Shown here: one piece after another, positions 48,492 to 57,845 of the stretch
Layout: every line of letters starts with the position of its first letter
Numbering within the stretch: position 1 is the first letter of the stretch
Assembly: GCA_977017575.1 (NCBI GenBank)
Contig: CDRNVI010000087.1
Coordinates: forward strand, 124,001 to 188,000
Length of the DNA: 64,000 nt
From: Paramoeba atlantica
Lineage: Eukaryota; Discosea
Direction: 5' to 3'
Notes under the pieces: model-generated
What the model saw: only the letters and a program-made list of their open reading frames with translations
Told to the model about the DNA's origin: nothing
Databases searched by the model: none
Position numbers and translations under genes: made by a program

Positions 48492-48814
48492 GCGTCTATA
48501 CCCAAGTGGTTAAGGGGCAGCTGCCCACTCGCAGCTTCGGCAATACCTTCCTCACAAGAGCAGTGGGGAGGAATACGGGTTTTAAAGGTTTTTCAAAAGT
48601 TCAAGGTCATAGTGGTTGGCAGATTTGGATGGAGAGGTAGGACATTTATTTATATTTATTGTGTGACGTGTGTGTGGGCAGGTTGGCCGAGGGTTCCGGT
48701 GGGGGGGAACCCCGTTAACAACGAGACCTCTAAAAGCATCTCTAAAAAAAAATTAAGGGGCCTGACTTGAAATCAGGTGTGTTCTCACGCGCAGGTTCAA
48801 ACCATGCTGGGCGC
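48492..48814 (+). pseudogene. tRNA-Ser(UGA) copy 2, split by a SINE-like insertion
   Basis: The 5' part, 48492-48517, ends in the D arm; the rest resumes at 48753 after a 235-bp insertion flanked by ttaagggg. The T stem also has a C-to-A mismatch (GCAGG/CATGC). Not expected to yield a tRNA. Confidence 0.85.
48518..48752 (+). mobile_element. 235-bp SINE-like retroposon inside a tRNA gene
   Basis: TSD ttaagggg (48510-48517 and 48753-48760), 3' A-run of eight. It begins cagctgcccactcgcagctt and contains gttggccgagggttcc, reminiscent of a tRNA A box. A 21-nt stretch (tgtgacgtgtgtgtgggcag plus g) is shared with the MITE unit at about 23823-23843, as is a similar following hairpin. Confidence 0.75.
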
Positions 48815-49482
48815 GTTTTCCTTCCACAAGCGTTGTCAAATCATATTCAGCGCGGGATACCAACTACGCCCGCACCGCTCTTCTTCTCTCTTCTTCTTCT
48901 TCTATTCCGCGCGGAGTTTTTTTGAAAAGGTGGGATGCCCAGCGGCGCGGCACCCGTCGTGGGAACGCACGCTCCGCATAAAAGACGTTGTTCTGAATCT
49001 CGAGGTGGTTTTACCCACAGAAGCTGCATTCGCAGGCCTTTCAGTGCAATTTTCGCCGGGACAGCCCACAGAAAACACCCTTTACCTGAGAGAGGTGCAT
49101 TTGGGAACGTGAATACGAAACGAGCGAACAGATCACCCGCCCACAAAATCGTGGAGCATCGAGTGTCGCCGAGTAAATTGAAAGGTGTGATGGAGAAACA
49201 GGCGGAATGAGGTGGAATACAATGGTGTGCTGCATGGCGAGGTTGTGGTGTTTGTTTGCGCTGTTGGGGGTAGAGGTGTCTAGTTTGGTGTGAATTTGTT
49301 ATCGCATTGGATGTTTCTGTGAAAATCATATTTTCCGGAGTAAGCATACGGTGGGGGGGGATACAATGGTGCGCTGCGTGGTGCGTCGGGTGTGCTTGTT
49401 GTGGCGTTTGAAGAGTAGATGTGTCTACGTTGTAGGGGATGGTGTCTGTTTCATTATGGAGTATTGTACGATACTTGCCCTG

Positions 49483-50618
49483 TACCTTGTTGTACCTTGT
49501 TGTATTAATTACTAAAAACATACCCCCCATGCGCCCCTTCAACCCACCCCCCTCCCAGAGGAAAACTCCCTCGTATCACCGCCCCTTTGTGGCCGACGTC
49601 GCCCCCTTCACCCTGCGCCCTCCACTTCGCTGCTCCCTTCGCTCACCCTGCCTCAATTCCCGCGCTCCTTCGCGGCCCTTTTTCGCCCCCCTCCGCGCCA
49701 CGATCTCGGCCGCCCTCCCGCTCCGGTGCTCTCCTCGCCGCGCTCTCCCTCGCTGTTTTTTTTTTGCTCCCTCCCGTGCCCCCCTCCGCGCTCCACGCCA
49801 CGCTCTCCGTCGCCCTTCCCCTCTGGCGCTCTCCTCCCGCGCTCTCCGCCGCTGTTTTTTTTTCTTCGTTGTCTTCGCCCTCCCCTCGCCACCCCCTTGG
49901 TCGCCCTCTGTTGCCCCCTGCGTCGCTCTGCCGCGCCGCTTTTCGCCCCCCCCCCCCCACTGCGCTGTCCCCTTCGCCGCCCATTCCCCCTCCCTCCCTG
50001 CTCCCACCTGCGCCACTCTTTCCCTTCCCACTCTTTCCCTTCATCCCCTCTGCCACCCCCTCACGCTGCATCTCGAAGAATGGCGCCGCCCGGTACCGAA
50101 TATAACAAGGTACTAAAAAACTAGGGTAGGCGTCATTCACGCTTTTCTTTTCTTTTTTCTTTCTTTCTGCGGCTTGCAACTAGCCCATGATAACGGGGCT
50201 AGGGTAACAATTTGGAGAGATACGAGCTTGTTGAAGCTGAGGTTTGGCCTGTTGAAGCTGAGGAGCCAGTCCGCTCGAGGGGATACCACCCTAGAAGACT
50301 TGGTCCGTTGAAGCTGAGGTGCTAAAACCGTTGAAGCTGAGAGTCGACACTCCCAAACTATGCCAGCAAGCAGGCAAGGGGTCAAGGAGCACTGCTTTTG
50401 GCAGTGTCGGGGTGTGGCGAACCCCACCCTCCTAGCTAATCCAGCTTCCCGCAGCGGACTTTCAGTCTGCGCGTTAGCTGGATCGGCTTGCATTGGCTCT
50501 GTGCTGCAATCCTTTTAGGTCTGCGCATGGGTCGTGCGGGTCGGAGCTACCTTCGGCTCTCTCCGAGGAGGCAACACCCCGTCTACGGGGTTTTTACCTG
50601 AATACATCACATAACATA
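49483..50618 (+). mobile_element. Array retroposon, copy 2
   Basis: 1136 bp between acttgccctg repeats (49473-49482 and 50619-50628). Double leader remnant at 49483-49502; pyrimidine-rich core (about 49610-50090: over 450 bases dominated by C and T on the plus strand); structured 3' region; ends catcacataacataac. No nested insertion, so it shows the full original length. Confidence 0.8.
50174..50595 (+). ncRNA. Candidate structured RNA, copy 2
   Basis: Same features as copy 1: four gttgaagctgag motifs, the hairpin series and the terminal ccccgtctacgggg plus T-run ending at 50595. One base differs in the atccagct stem relative to copy 1. Confidence 0.4.
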
Positions 50619-51015
50619 ACTTGCCCTGAGATGAATGTTCACAGACAGTGACACATGTGCTGCGCTGTTTGAATCAGCATGTGAGCATCAAAGCCACAAC
50701 GCTCGAGAAACACACATGCACTCATCTCCTTTTTCGTTTGGCATTTGACACGTTTTTCAGTTTTTTGTTCTAAAAGTGACGTTCGATTTGGGGTGGTGTG
50801 GATCGCGCTTTGGAGCCAGGAAGTCGTGCGAGGCTGTCGGCTATCCGAACGGCGGCTTCTCGAATCTTGTCCCGCTGGGAGGTGCAGAATGGCATCGGAG
50901 AGATGAAAACAAATCAAGCACGATTAGATTCATACGGACGAATTCTTAGCTGGAGAGAATGGTGGAAAACTGTTCACTCGATCTTGATCAGTTCCTTGTG
51001 GTAGAGACTCGGAAG

Positions 51016-51095
51016 GCGTCTATACCCAAGTGGTTAAGGGGCCTGACTTGAAATCAGGTGTGTTCTCACGCGCAGGTTCAAACCATGCTGGGCGC
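51016..51095 (+). tRNA. tRNA-Ser (UGA) copy 3, T-stem mismatch
   Basis: Same structure as copy 1, but the T stem is GCAGG/CATGC, with one G-A mismatch. Acceptor, D, anticodon (TGA) and variable arms are intact. Possibly still transcribed; function doubtful. Confidence 0.8.
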
Positions 51096-51763
51096 GTTTT
51101 CCTTCCACAAGCGTTGTCAAATCATATTCAGCGCGGGATACCAACTACGCCCGCACCGCTCTTCTTCTCTCTTCTTCTTCTTCTATTCCGCGCGGAGTTT
51201 TTTTGAAAAGGTGGGATGCCCAGCGGCGCGGCACCCGTCGTGGGAACGCACGCTCCGCATAAAAGACGTTGTTCTGAATCTCGAGGCGGTTTTACCCACA
51301 GAAGCTGCATTCGCAGGCCTTTCAGTGCAATTTTCGCCGGGACAGCCCACAGAAAACACCCTTTACCTGAGAGAGGTGCATTTGGGAACGTGAATACGAA
51401 ACGAGCGAACAGATCACCCGCCCACAAAATCGTGGAGCATCGAGTGTCGCCGAGTAAATTGAAAGGTGTGATGGAGAAACAGGCGGAATGAGGTGGAATA
51501 CAATGGTGTGCTGCATGGCGAGGTTGTGGTGTTTGTTTGCGCTGTTGGGGGTAGAGGTGTCTAGTTTGGTGTGAATTTGTTATCGCATTGGATGTTTCTG
51601 TGAAAATCATATTTTCCGGAGTAAGCATACGGTGGGGGGGAATACAATGGTGCGCTGCGTGGTGCGTCGGGTGTGCTTGTTGTGGCGTTTGAAGAGTAGA
51701 TGTGTCTACGTTGTAGGGGATGGTGTCTGTTTCATTATGGAGTATTGTACGATACTTGCCCTG

Positions 51764-52900
51764 TACCTTGTTGTACCTTGTTGTATTAATTACTAAAAAC
51801 ATACCCCCCATGCGCCCCTTCAACCCACCCCCCTCCCAGAGGAAAACCCCCTCGTATCACCGCCCCTTTGTGGCCGACGTCGCCCCCTTCACCCTGCGCC
51901 CTCCACTTCGCTGCTCCCTTCGCTCACCCTGCCTCAATTCCCGCGCTCCTTCGCGGCCCTTTTTCGCCCCCCTCCGCGCCACGATCTCGGCCGCCCTCCC
52001 GCTCCGGTGCTCTCCTCGCCGCGCTCTCCCTCGCTGTTTTTTTTTTGCTCCCTCCCGTGCCCCCCTCCGCGCTCCACGCCACGCTCTCCGTCGCCCTTCC
52101 CCTCTGGCGCTCTCCTCCCGCGCTCTCCGCCGCTGTTTTTTTTTCTTCGTTGTCTTCGCCCTCCCCTCGCCACCCCCTTGGTCGCCCTCTGTTGCCCCCT
52201 GCGTCGCTCTGCCGCGCCGCTTTTCGCCCCCCCCCCCCCCACTGCGCTGTCCCCTTCGCCGCCCATTCCCCCTCCCTCCCTGCTCCCACCTGCGCCACTC
52301 TTTCCCTTCCCACTCTTTCCCTTCATCCCCTCTGCCACCCCCTCACGCTGCATCTCGAAGAATGGCGCCGCCCGGTACCGAATATAACAAGGTACTAAAA
52401 AACTAGGGTAGGCGTCATTCACGCTTTTCTTTTCTTTTTTCTTTCTTTCTGCGGCTTGCAACTAGCCCATGATAACGGGGCTAGGGTAACAATTTGGAGA
52501 GATACGAGCTTGTTGAAGCTGAGGTTTGGCCTGTTGAAGCTGAGGAGCCAGTCCGCTCGAGGGGATACCACCCTAGAAGACTTGGTCCGTTGAAGCTGAG
52601 GTGCTAAAACCGTTGAAGCTGAGAGTCGACACTCCCAAACTATGCCAGCAAGCAGGCAAGGGGTCAAGGAGAACTGCTTTTGGCAGTGTCGGGGTGTGGC
52701 GAACCCCACCCTCCTAGCTAATCCAGCTTCCCGCAGCGGACTTTCAGTCTGCGCGTTAGCTGGATCGGCTTGCATTGGCTCTGTGCTGCAATCCTTTTAG
52801 GTCTGCGCATGGGTCGTGCGGGTCGGAGCTACCTTCGGCTCTCTCCGAGGAGGCAACACCCCGTCTACGGGGTTTTTACCTGAATACATAACATAACATA
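51764..52900 (+). mobile_element. Array retroposon, copy 3
   Basis: 1137 bp between acttgccctg repeats (51754-51763 and 52901-52910). Double leader remnant at 51764-51783. Near-identical to copy 2, as expected from tandem duplication after a single insertion. Confidence 0.8.
52456..52877 (+). ncRNA. Candidate structured RNA, copy 3
   Basis: Same as copies 1 and 2; T-run ends at 52877. Preservation in all three copies may only reflect recent duplication. Confidence 0.4.
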
Positions 52901-53297
52901 ACTTGCCCTGAGATGAATGTTCACAGACAGTGACACATGTGCTGCGCTGTTTGAATCAGCATGTGAGCATCAAAGCCACAACGCTCGAGAAACACACATG
53001 CACTCATCTCCTTTTTCGTTTGGCATTTGACACGTTTTTCAGTTTTTTGTTCTAAAAGTGACGTTCGATTTGGGGTGGTGTGGATCGCGCTTTGGAGCCA
53101 GGAAGTCGTGCGAGGCTGTCGGCTATCCGAACGGCGGCTTCTCGAATCTTGTCCCGCTGGGAGGTGCAGAAGGGCATCGGAGAGATGAAAATAAATCAAG
53201 CACGATTAGATTCATACGGACGAATTCTTAGCTGGAGAGAATGGTGGAAAACTGTTCACTCGATCTTGATCAGTTCCTTGTGGTAGAGACTCGGAAG

Positions 53298-53377
53298 GCG
53301 TCTATACCCAAGTGATTAAGGGGCCTGACTTGAAATCAGGTGTGTTCTCACGCGCAGGTTCAAACCCTGCTGGGCGC
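53298..53377 (+). tRNA. tRNA-Ser (UGA) copy 4, D-loop GG changed
   Basis: T stem perfect (GCAGG/CCTGC), anticodon TGA. The invariant D-loop GG is changed to GA (aagtgattaa), which should weaken D-T loop docking. Probably degraded or weak. Lies in the last, partial unit, which ends at about 53497. Confidence 0.8.
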
Positions 53378-53497
53378 GTTTTCCTTCCACAAGCGTTGTC
53401 AAATCATATTCAGCGCGGGATACCAACTACGCCCGCACCGCTCTTCTTCTCTCTTCTTCTTCTATTGCGCGCGGAGTTTTTTTGACAAGGTGGGAGG

Positions 53498-54006
53498 CCC
53501 AGAAATTCCAAGAAAAAAGAGAGTTTTCGAATTAATTACCCCACGTAACTAATAAGTAATTCGTAACTAATAAATGATTTTTAACGTTTTATGTAACTAA
53601 TAAGTGATACGTAACTAAAAAGTGATGTAACTTATGTGCGCGGGGGGGGTTTACGTTTTTATGACTATTTTAGGCTAAAAGTAATCTTACGGTGGAAACG
53701 TTAATTAAGAGACACATTAAATAAGGGAACGCTAATTAAGGGAATAATTATGTTTCGTCTATTTTTGGCATTTTCAGGCAATTAATAATTATTTTTTCCG
53801 CCCATGGCCCAGGCGCCCCCAACCCCCGCTGAGCCCACATACCAATATTTCAGAGTTTAGGTCAAAAAATCGCAGTATGCAACCAAAATGTTGTAATACG
53901 TGAAGTATCCACTTATTAACAAACTTTCTCGAAATTTCACTTGTTATCACACAATTCGCTTATTATCGCACCGAAAAAAGTGTGATAATGGGTGGTCCCC
54001 CCTCTA
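53498..54006. other. AT-rich non-coding flank with gtaactaataagt repeats
   Basis: No gene. Several copies of gtaactaataagt-like units (53546-53632), then a 45-bp AT-rich block (about 53703-53750: aagggaacgctaattaaggg) that recurs in the same orientation at about 56341-56388 on the other side of the pogo-like element. The pogo-like element therefore sits within another AT-rich repeat. Confidence 0.5.
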
Positions 54007-54033
54007 ACCCGGGGTGCGGATTAATATCCAAAT
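54007..54033 (+). repeat. Left terminal inverted repeat of the pogo-like element
   Basis: 27 bp, perfect inverse of 56265-56291, next to target TA. Confidence 0.9.
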
Positions 54034-54196
54034 ACGGATTTGGATATTAAAGTGCTATTTGGATATTAAAGTGCAAAAATTTCTATTTGAATATTAAAAT
54101 GCTTGCACTTTAATATCCAAATGAAGTGTGGCGGGGCTGTGATTGGTGGGAAAGGTGCTGATTGGTGGGGCTGCGAGGGAGACATAGTGTTAGAAC

Positions 54197-54318
54197 ACAC
54201 GTGGAAAATCACGTTTCTAGAATATTAATTAATCAGTGCAGGATGTTTTTAAAAAATACACGTGGAAAATCACGTTTCTAGAATATTAATTAATCAGTGC
54301 AGGACGTTTTTAAAAAGC
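54197..54318. repeat. 61-bp tandem direct repeat inside the pogo-like element
   Basis: Units at 54197-54257 and 54258-54318 (start acacgtggaaaatcacg), near-identical, in the 3' UTR of the transposase. Confidence 0.8.
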
Positions 54319-54453
54319 ATTATGACATTATAAATGTTATAAGAGAAATACGAAAGATATAACGTTCACGATGTCTTTTAATTTTATGTTTCAACTCCTT
54401 TCAACTTGCTTCTTGGATCTTAGGCTTCAATTTCATCTTTCGACTTGATCACA

Positions 54454-56220
54454 TTACAGTTCTTCAATGGCTTGCGTGTTGCTTGCTTGGCGCGTTGATG
54501 TCGACTGCATCGTCAAAAAGGAATCTAGAGGCCCGGTTCTAATGCCCGACTGTGCGCCGCGTTGAAACTGTTGGGAAATTTTTATCTTGTGCTGATGCAC
54601 GCGGTCTGCAGGAATTATCGGCGGATCGTATTTATAGTTTTCTAGCTTGGGGGAGTGGAACTGGGCAAGTGAAGGGTTTAAGTAACCCAACTTGACGAAT
54701 TGATCCTTTACATTCATGTTAGCAGTAATTTTGTCGTGGGCTCGTGCGACCATGGAGTGTAACCACGTACGCTTTTCCTTTGCAGTACGTGTGATACTGT
54801 GCTCTGCCTCCCATAGGGATGTGTGAGCTGCCTTGTAGTGGGAAGCATAGTAAACGTCAACCCATTGGAGCCAACATGTGCATCCACCAGGGAGAACGGC
54901 CGCATGTGATTGTAACTTTTCTGCAAACGTCTGGAGAACATCTGTGGTAATATGCGGGCGCGCAGAATCCATAATCATAAGAGTTGGGCCTTCAACACGA
55001 TGTGCGCGAAATTCTGCTTGAAGAAACGGTATGAAGCACTTGATGAAAAATGGTGAATTGACAACGGCCTTCGCAGTTATGCCGCGCGTGGTTCGAGCAT
55101 CAAACGTCTCATTGATTAAGATGTAGCTTTTAGCCTTGAAGAGAATCATTGGTTTAGTAAAAAAGTGCTTCACGGGGTTCAAATTTTTGTCAATGACTAC
55201 GCCGACACCACAAATAAGAGTCGCGCAACGTTTGCGGTCGTTAGGGTTGACGGAAGCTCGAATATCTTGTTCCGCAATATCTGCCACAGTCTTAAGTGAT
55301 CGCATGGAACCTCGCAGGGACAAGGGAATTTCATCAAAATTGAAAACACAGCGAAACAATTTAGTGGATAAAGTGCGATGAACAAAAGTATGCAGGGAAT
55401 GAATTTTTTGATGAAGCTCAGCATTGGTTAAGGTAGTTTGGCGTTGAACACTGCGAAGGGAGAAGCCAGAGCGTCGCAGAAACCGAGATACCCACGAGTC
55501 GCTTACAGAATTAACAGATTGCACGTCTGGATCTACACCGTCGCGTATAATATGCAGTGCTTCAGATTTTACCATTTGCAAGGTAACTATGGCATTTGTG
55601 CTTCTACGACCTCGTATTAAAGATGAAAGAAGCTGCTTTACATGACAAAGTGGATGCCTTCTGTTGTGCTTACGTCGCTTGCCTCCACCTTTTCTTGGAG
55701 CACAGCCCCAATTCATAAGTTGACGCTTTCGCGTGATCCTAAAATTCATTGTTGGCAATGCCTTGCTTATGAACGTATTTAAAATAGGCATTAAGCCTTT
55801 CTTTCTATCTTTCGTAGATGCAGGAAGGGATTCGTAATATGCGAAAACACGTCTTTTCACCTTGTGATCGACGAGTTCGTTGTGTCGACGGCCATTCGAG
55901 GAAACAGGCCGCTTTTCCCGTGCGCGGATTCCACCTAATTTCACTTGTTCGGTGCTTGGGCTTTCTTCCACACTGTCAGTATCATCTTCTTCACTGTTGC
56001 CTTCTTCGCTGCTTTCTGATCCTCCACTTTCTTCTGGGTCAGAACTTTCTGCCACCCTATAAACTTGATGAGCGTCTTCCGTTCCATTTGGCGCTTCTTC
56101 GGACGGCGATGCCTCAAAATCACCTAAGGAACTACATTCAGAAATAATTTCCCAAGTTGTTTCTTGACATTTCAGCTCTTCCGAATGGCGCTTCAAGCAT
56201 TCGGATGCAACAGCTTCCAT
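54454..56220 (-). CDS. pogo/Tigger-like DDE transposase
   Basis: 588 residues. It would bind the terminal repeats and catalyse cut-and-paste at TA. Residues 25-90 are strongly acidic/Ser-rich; 150-270 basic with an HTH-like DNA-binding region (QMVKSEALHII, SDSWVSRFLRRSGFSLRSVQ, like the CENP-B-type HTH); catalytic domain about 285-480 with Asp296 (FNFDEIPLS), Asp418 (MIMDSARPH) and Asp455 (LQWVDVYYASHYK). D418 to D455 spacing and GGCTCWLQWVDV fit the pogo family (usually GG.T..LQPLDV). The C-terminus includes YDPPIIPADRV. Met1 lies just inside the right terminal repeat; no introns. Confidence 0.9.
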   Translation of the reverse strand: MEAVASECLKRHSEELKCQETTWEIISECSSLGDFEASPSEEAPNGTEDAHQVYRVAESSDPEESGGSESSEEGNSEEDDTDSVEESPSTEQVKLGGIRAREKRPVSSNGRRHNELVDHKVKRRVFAYYESLPASTKDRKKGLMPILNTFISKALPTMNFRITRKRQLMNWGCAPRKGGGKRRKHNRRHPLCHVKQLLSSLIRGRRSTNAIVTLQMVKSEALHIIRDGVDPDVQSVNSVSDSWVSRFLRRSGFSLRSVQRQTTLTNAELHQKIHSLHTFVHRTLSTKLFRCVFNFDEIPLSLRGSMRSLKTVADIAEQDIRASVNPNDRKRCATLICGVGVVIDKNLNPVKHFFTKPMILFKAKSYILINETFDARTTRGITAKAVVNSPFFIKCFIPFLQAEFRAHRVEGPTLMIMDSARPHITTDVLQTFAEKLQSHAAVLPGGCTCWLQWVDVYYASHYKAAHTSLWEAEHSITRTAKEKRTWLHSMVARAHDKITANMNVKDQFVKLGYLNPSLAQFHSPKLENYKYDPPIIPADRVHQHKIKISQQFQRGAQSGIRTGPLDSFLTMQSTSTRQASNTQAIEEL

Positions 56221-56264
56221 AATGTGATTTTGAAGTGAAAAAACCTATTTGGATATTAAAGCGC

Positions 56265-56291
56265 ATTTGGATATTAATCCGCACCCCGGGT
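56265..56291 (-). repeat. Right terminal inverted repeat of the pogo-like element
   Basis: 27 bp, perfect inverse of 54007-54033; followed by TA. Confidence 0.9.
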
Positions 56292-56293
56292 TA

Positions 56294-56677
56294 CCTATCT
56301 CGTGATCTTGGGCTATTTTCAACTTGATTCCCGCAAAACAATTAAGGAAACATAAAATAAGGGAACACTAATTAAGGGAATAATTGTTTTTGAAAACCTT
56401 AATTAATTTTCCCTTAATTAGAGGGTTGAAACAGGTGGGTGCGTCTGGGTGCGTCCGGGTGCGTCCGGGTGCGGCTGAGTTAGGGGAGGGGTGAATTTTT
56501 TTATGTATTTTTCCTCTTATTTTTTCTCAATACCTAGATATTGGCAAACTCATAATTTCTCATATATTTTTTATAGCGACGTACATAATTTATATTGGTA
56601 CATTTCATATTTTATCATCTCTTTTATCTTTTTTAGAATCCCGTTTTATAACGATACTTTTTTCAAACATATTCCGT
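56294..56677. other. AT-rich flank with foldback and gggtgcgtcc repeats
   Basis: 56368-56421 is a foldback: ctaattaagggaa inverted as ttcccttaattag around a 28-bp loop. 56439-56477 holds four units of gggtgcgtcc/tctgggtgcg. Then about 190 bp of AT-rich sequence leads to the next ORF. No gene seen. Confidence 0.5.
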
Positions 56678-57643
56678 ATGGACGATTTGCCCCCCAAGGA
56701 TAGTGAGGTAGAGGCGTGTTCCTACGGACATGCAGACTCGGAAAACTTTGATCGATTAAGAAATTGGGTGCAACACACCTTAAAGAAGGTACTCCACATT
56801 CCTTTGAAAAGAGCGGAGAGAGGTTTGGAGTATCTCAAGATGACTCAGGAGGAACGAAACAGTGCCCAATTTGCCCCTGACAGACTTCCCCCTCAAGAAA
56901 TCATGGATCGTCTCGAGGACGATATTATTTCGAGGGCCGTGACATGGTTAAACAACCGTCATCATCAGCTCACCGCTTCTTCAGTTCCCAGTATTCACAA
57001 CACTTTGTGTGGTGTTACACTGGACGAAGAAATCCTTCTCGAGGGTATCATCCTCATTGCAAAACATCGCCAGGTAGGCTTGTTCTTTTCCGACGCCAAA
57101 TGCAACGTGCTAAATGGTGTTCGAGAGGAAGAGGTGCCAAGTTATTGGCCGTGGAAACACGGGGATCAATGGTCACTCCCCTCCATCGAGCTCCCCACAG
57201 ATGTACTCTCGCAAAACCTAGGTGCCTTCCTGGCGAAAGCCTACCCAGGGTTGTATGAGCCATCCCGCAAAGGCCAAGAGACCATTGCAGAATGGTTTCG
57301 AACTCTTTGGCGAGGGTTTCGTGGAGAGACCGTTGCGGCGTCGAAAAGACATCGAGAACAAAATCGACTTCTACGCGGCGCGGTTTCTGTAAGTCAGACC
57401 GAGGCAGCAAAGGCGCTCGCTGAAGTAGAAAAGTTGCAAGCGGTGACTAGCCGTCTTGAAGCCAAGGTTGAAAGATTAACTGAGGCTCAACTTTCTCATC
57501 GTCGCGAGACAGACGACATGAGAGCCCAGATCGCATTACTGAAACAAGCAGTAATTGCGAAATCCCGGATCGCAGAAAGCGAAGAGTCTAAAACCAAGAC
57601 GACAGGAAAGAGTAAGTTGTATGATCAGTCGGGTTTACGATAA
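56678..57643 (+). CDS. Accessory ORF 1 upstream of a PIF/Harbinger-like transposase
   Basis: 321 residues, function not recognised. N-terminal half mostly alpha-helical and charged; centre with IHNTLCGVTLDEEILLEG; then YEPSRKGQETIAEWFRTLWR and a predicted coiled coil (about 230-300: AKALAEVEKLQAVTSRLEAK). It resembles the broken ORF downstream (57846-58706): NTLCGVTLDEE versus RSVCGIDITPQ, and EWFRTLWRGFRG versus DFVDSLWRSVSG. Harbinger elements often carry a second protein needed for nuclear import and DNA binding (Myb/SANT-like). No Myb motif is visible here, so that role is only a guess from position. Confidence 0.5.
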   Translation: MDDLPPKDSEVEACSYGHADSENFDRLRNWVQHTLKKVLHIPLKRAERGLEYLKMTQEERNSAQFAPDRLPPQEIMDRLEDDIISRAVTWLNNRHHQLTASSVPSIHNTLCGVTLDEEILLEGIILIAKHRQVGLFFSDAKCNVLNGVREEEVPSYWPWKHGDQWSLPSIELPTDVLSQNLGAFLAKAYPGLYEPSRKGQETIAEWFRTLWRGFRGETVAASKRHREQNRLLRGAVSVSQTEAAKALAEVEKLQAVTSRLEAKVERLTEAQLSHRRETDDMRAQIALLKQAVIAKSRIAESEESKTKTTGKSKLYDQSGLR

Positions 57644-57845
57644 CCCGATTGTTTCTTTATTAAATAAAGAAAATTTGGATGAAGTAGTAAGTTTGGATTT
57701 GGAAGTCTGAAGTAGTAAGAATATTGAAGCCAAAGTACAGAATATGAAACGCTAGTTACTGTCAGTAAAGCAGAAAATATTGAGCAAAAATCACTAAACT
57801 TTTGAATGACAACAGAGTTACTTTTCTCATTTTCAACTTCTCGAT

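Larger units (their letters stand above)
36579..53497. repeat. Tandem array of tRNA-Ser-bearing units with nested retrotransposons
   Basis: Base unit about 1135 bp (for example 50629-51763), alternating with a 1136-bp retroposon, so the filled period is about 2.28 kb. Order: end of a base unit (36579-36653), base with LINE J (36654-42094), retroposon with LINE K (42095-48094), base with SINE-like insert (48105-49482), retroposon, base (50629-51763), retroposon, partial base (52911-53497). The junction at 36644-36662 joins acttgccctg directly to agatgaatg, the unfilled retroposon site. Two successive filled units are near-identical, indicating recent unequal exchange. Confidence 0.85.
54007..56291 (-). 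mobile_element. pogo-like DNA transposon, structurally complete
   Basis: 2285 bp flanked by TA (54005-54006 and 56292-56293). Perfect 27-bp terminal inverted repeats begin ACCCGGGGTGCGGATTAATA and continue TCCAAAT. Subterminal copies of tttggatattaaagtgc lie inside both ends. A 61-bp direct repeat lies at 54197-54318. One intact transposase gene on the minus strand. Perfect ends and an open gene suggest recent activity. Confidence 0.9.

Noticed and set aside
46829-52461. Arg/Gly/Glu-rich ORFs of 110-230 residues in the pyrimidine-rich core
   Set aside because: Every frame of this biased sequence stays open on both strands; compositional artefact.
36664-53199. 92-residue minus-strand ORF repeated in every array base unit
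   Set aside because: Conserved only because the units are near-identical; low-complexity composition, no motif, and it overlaps the tRNA flank.
54714-56147. Small plus- and minus-strand ORFs over the pogo transposase
   Set aside because: Shadows of the 588-residue transposase gene.
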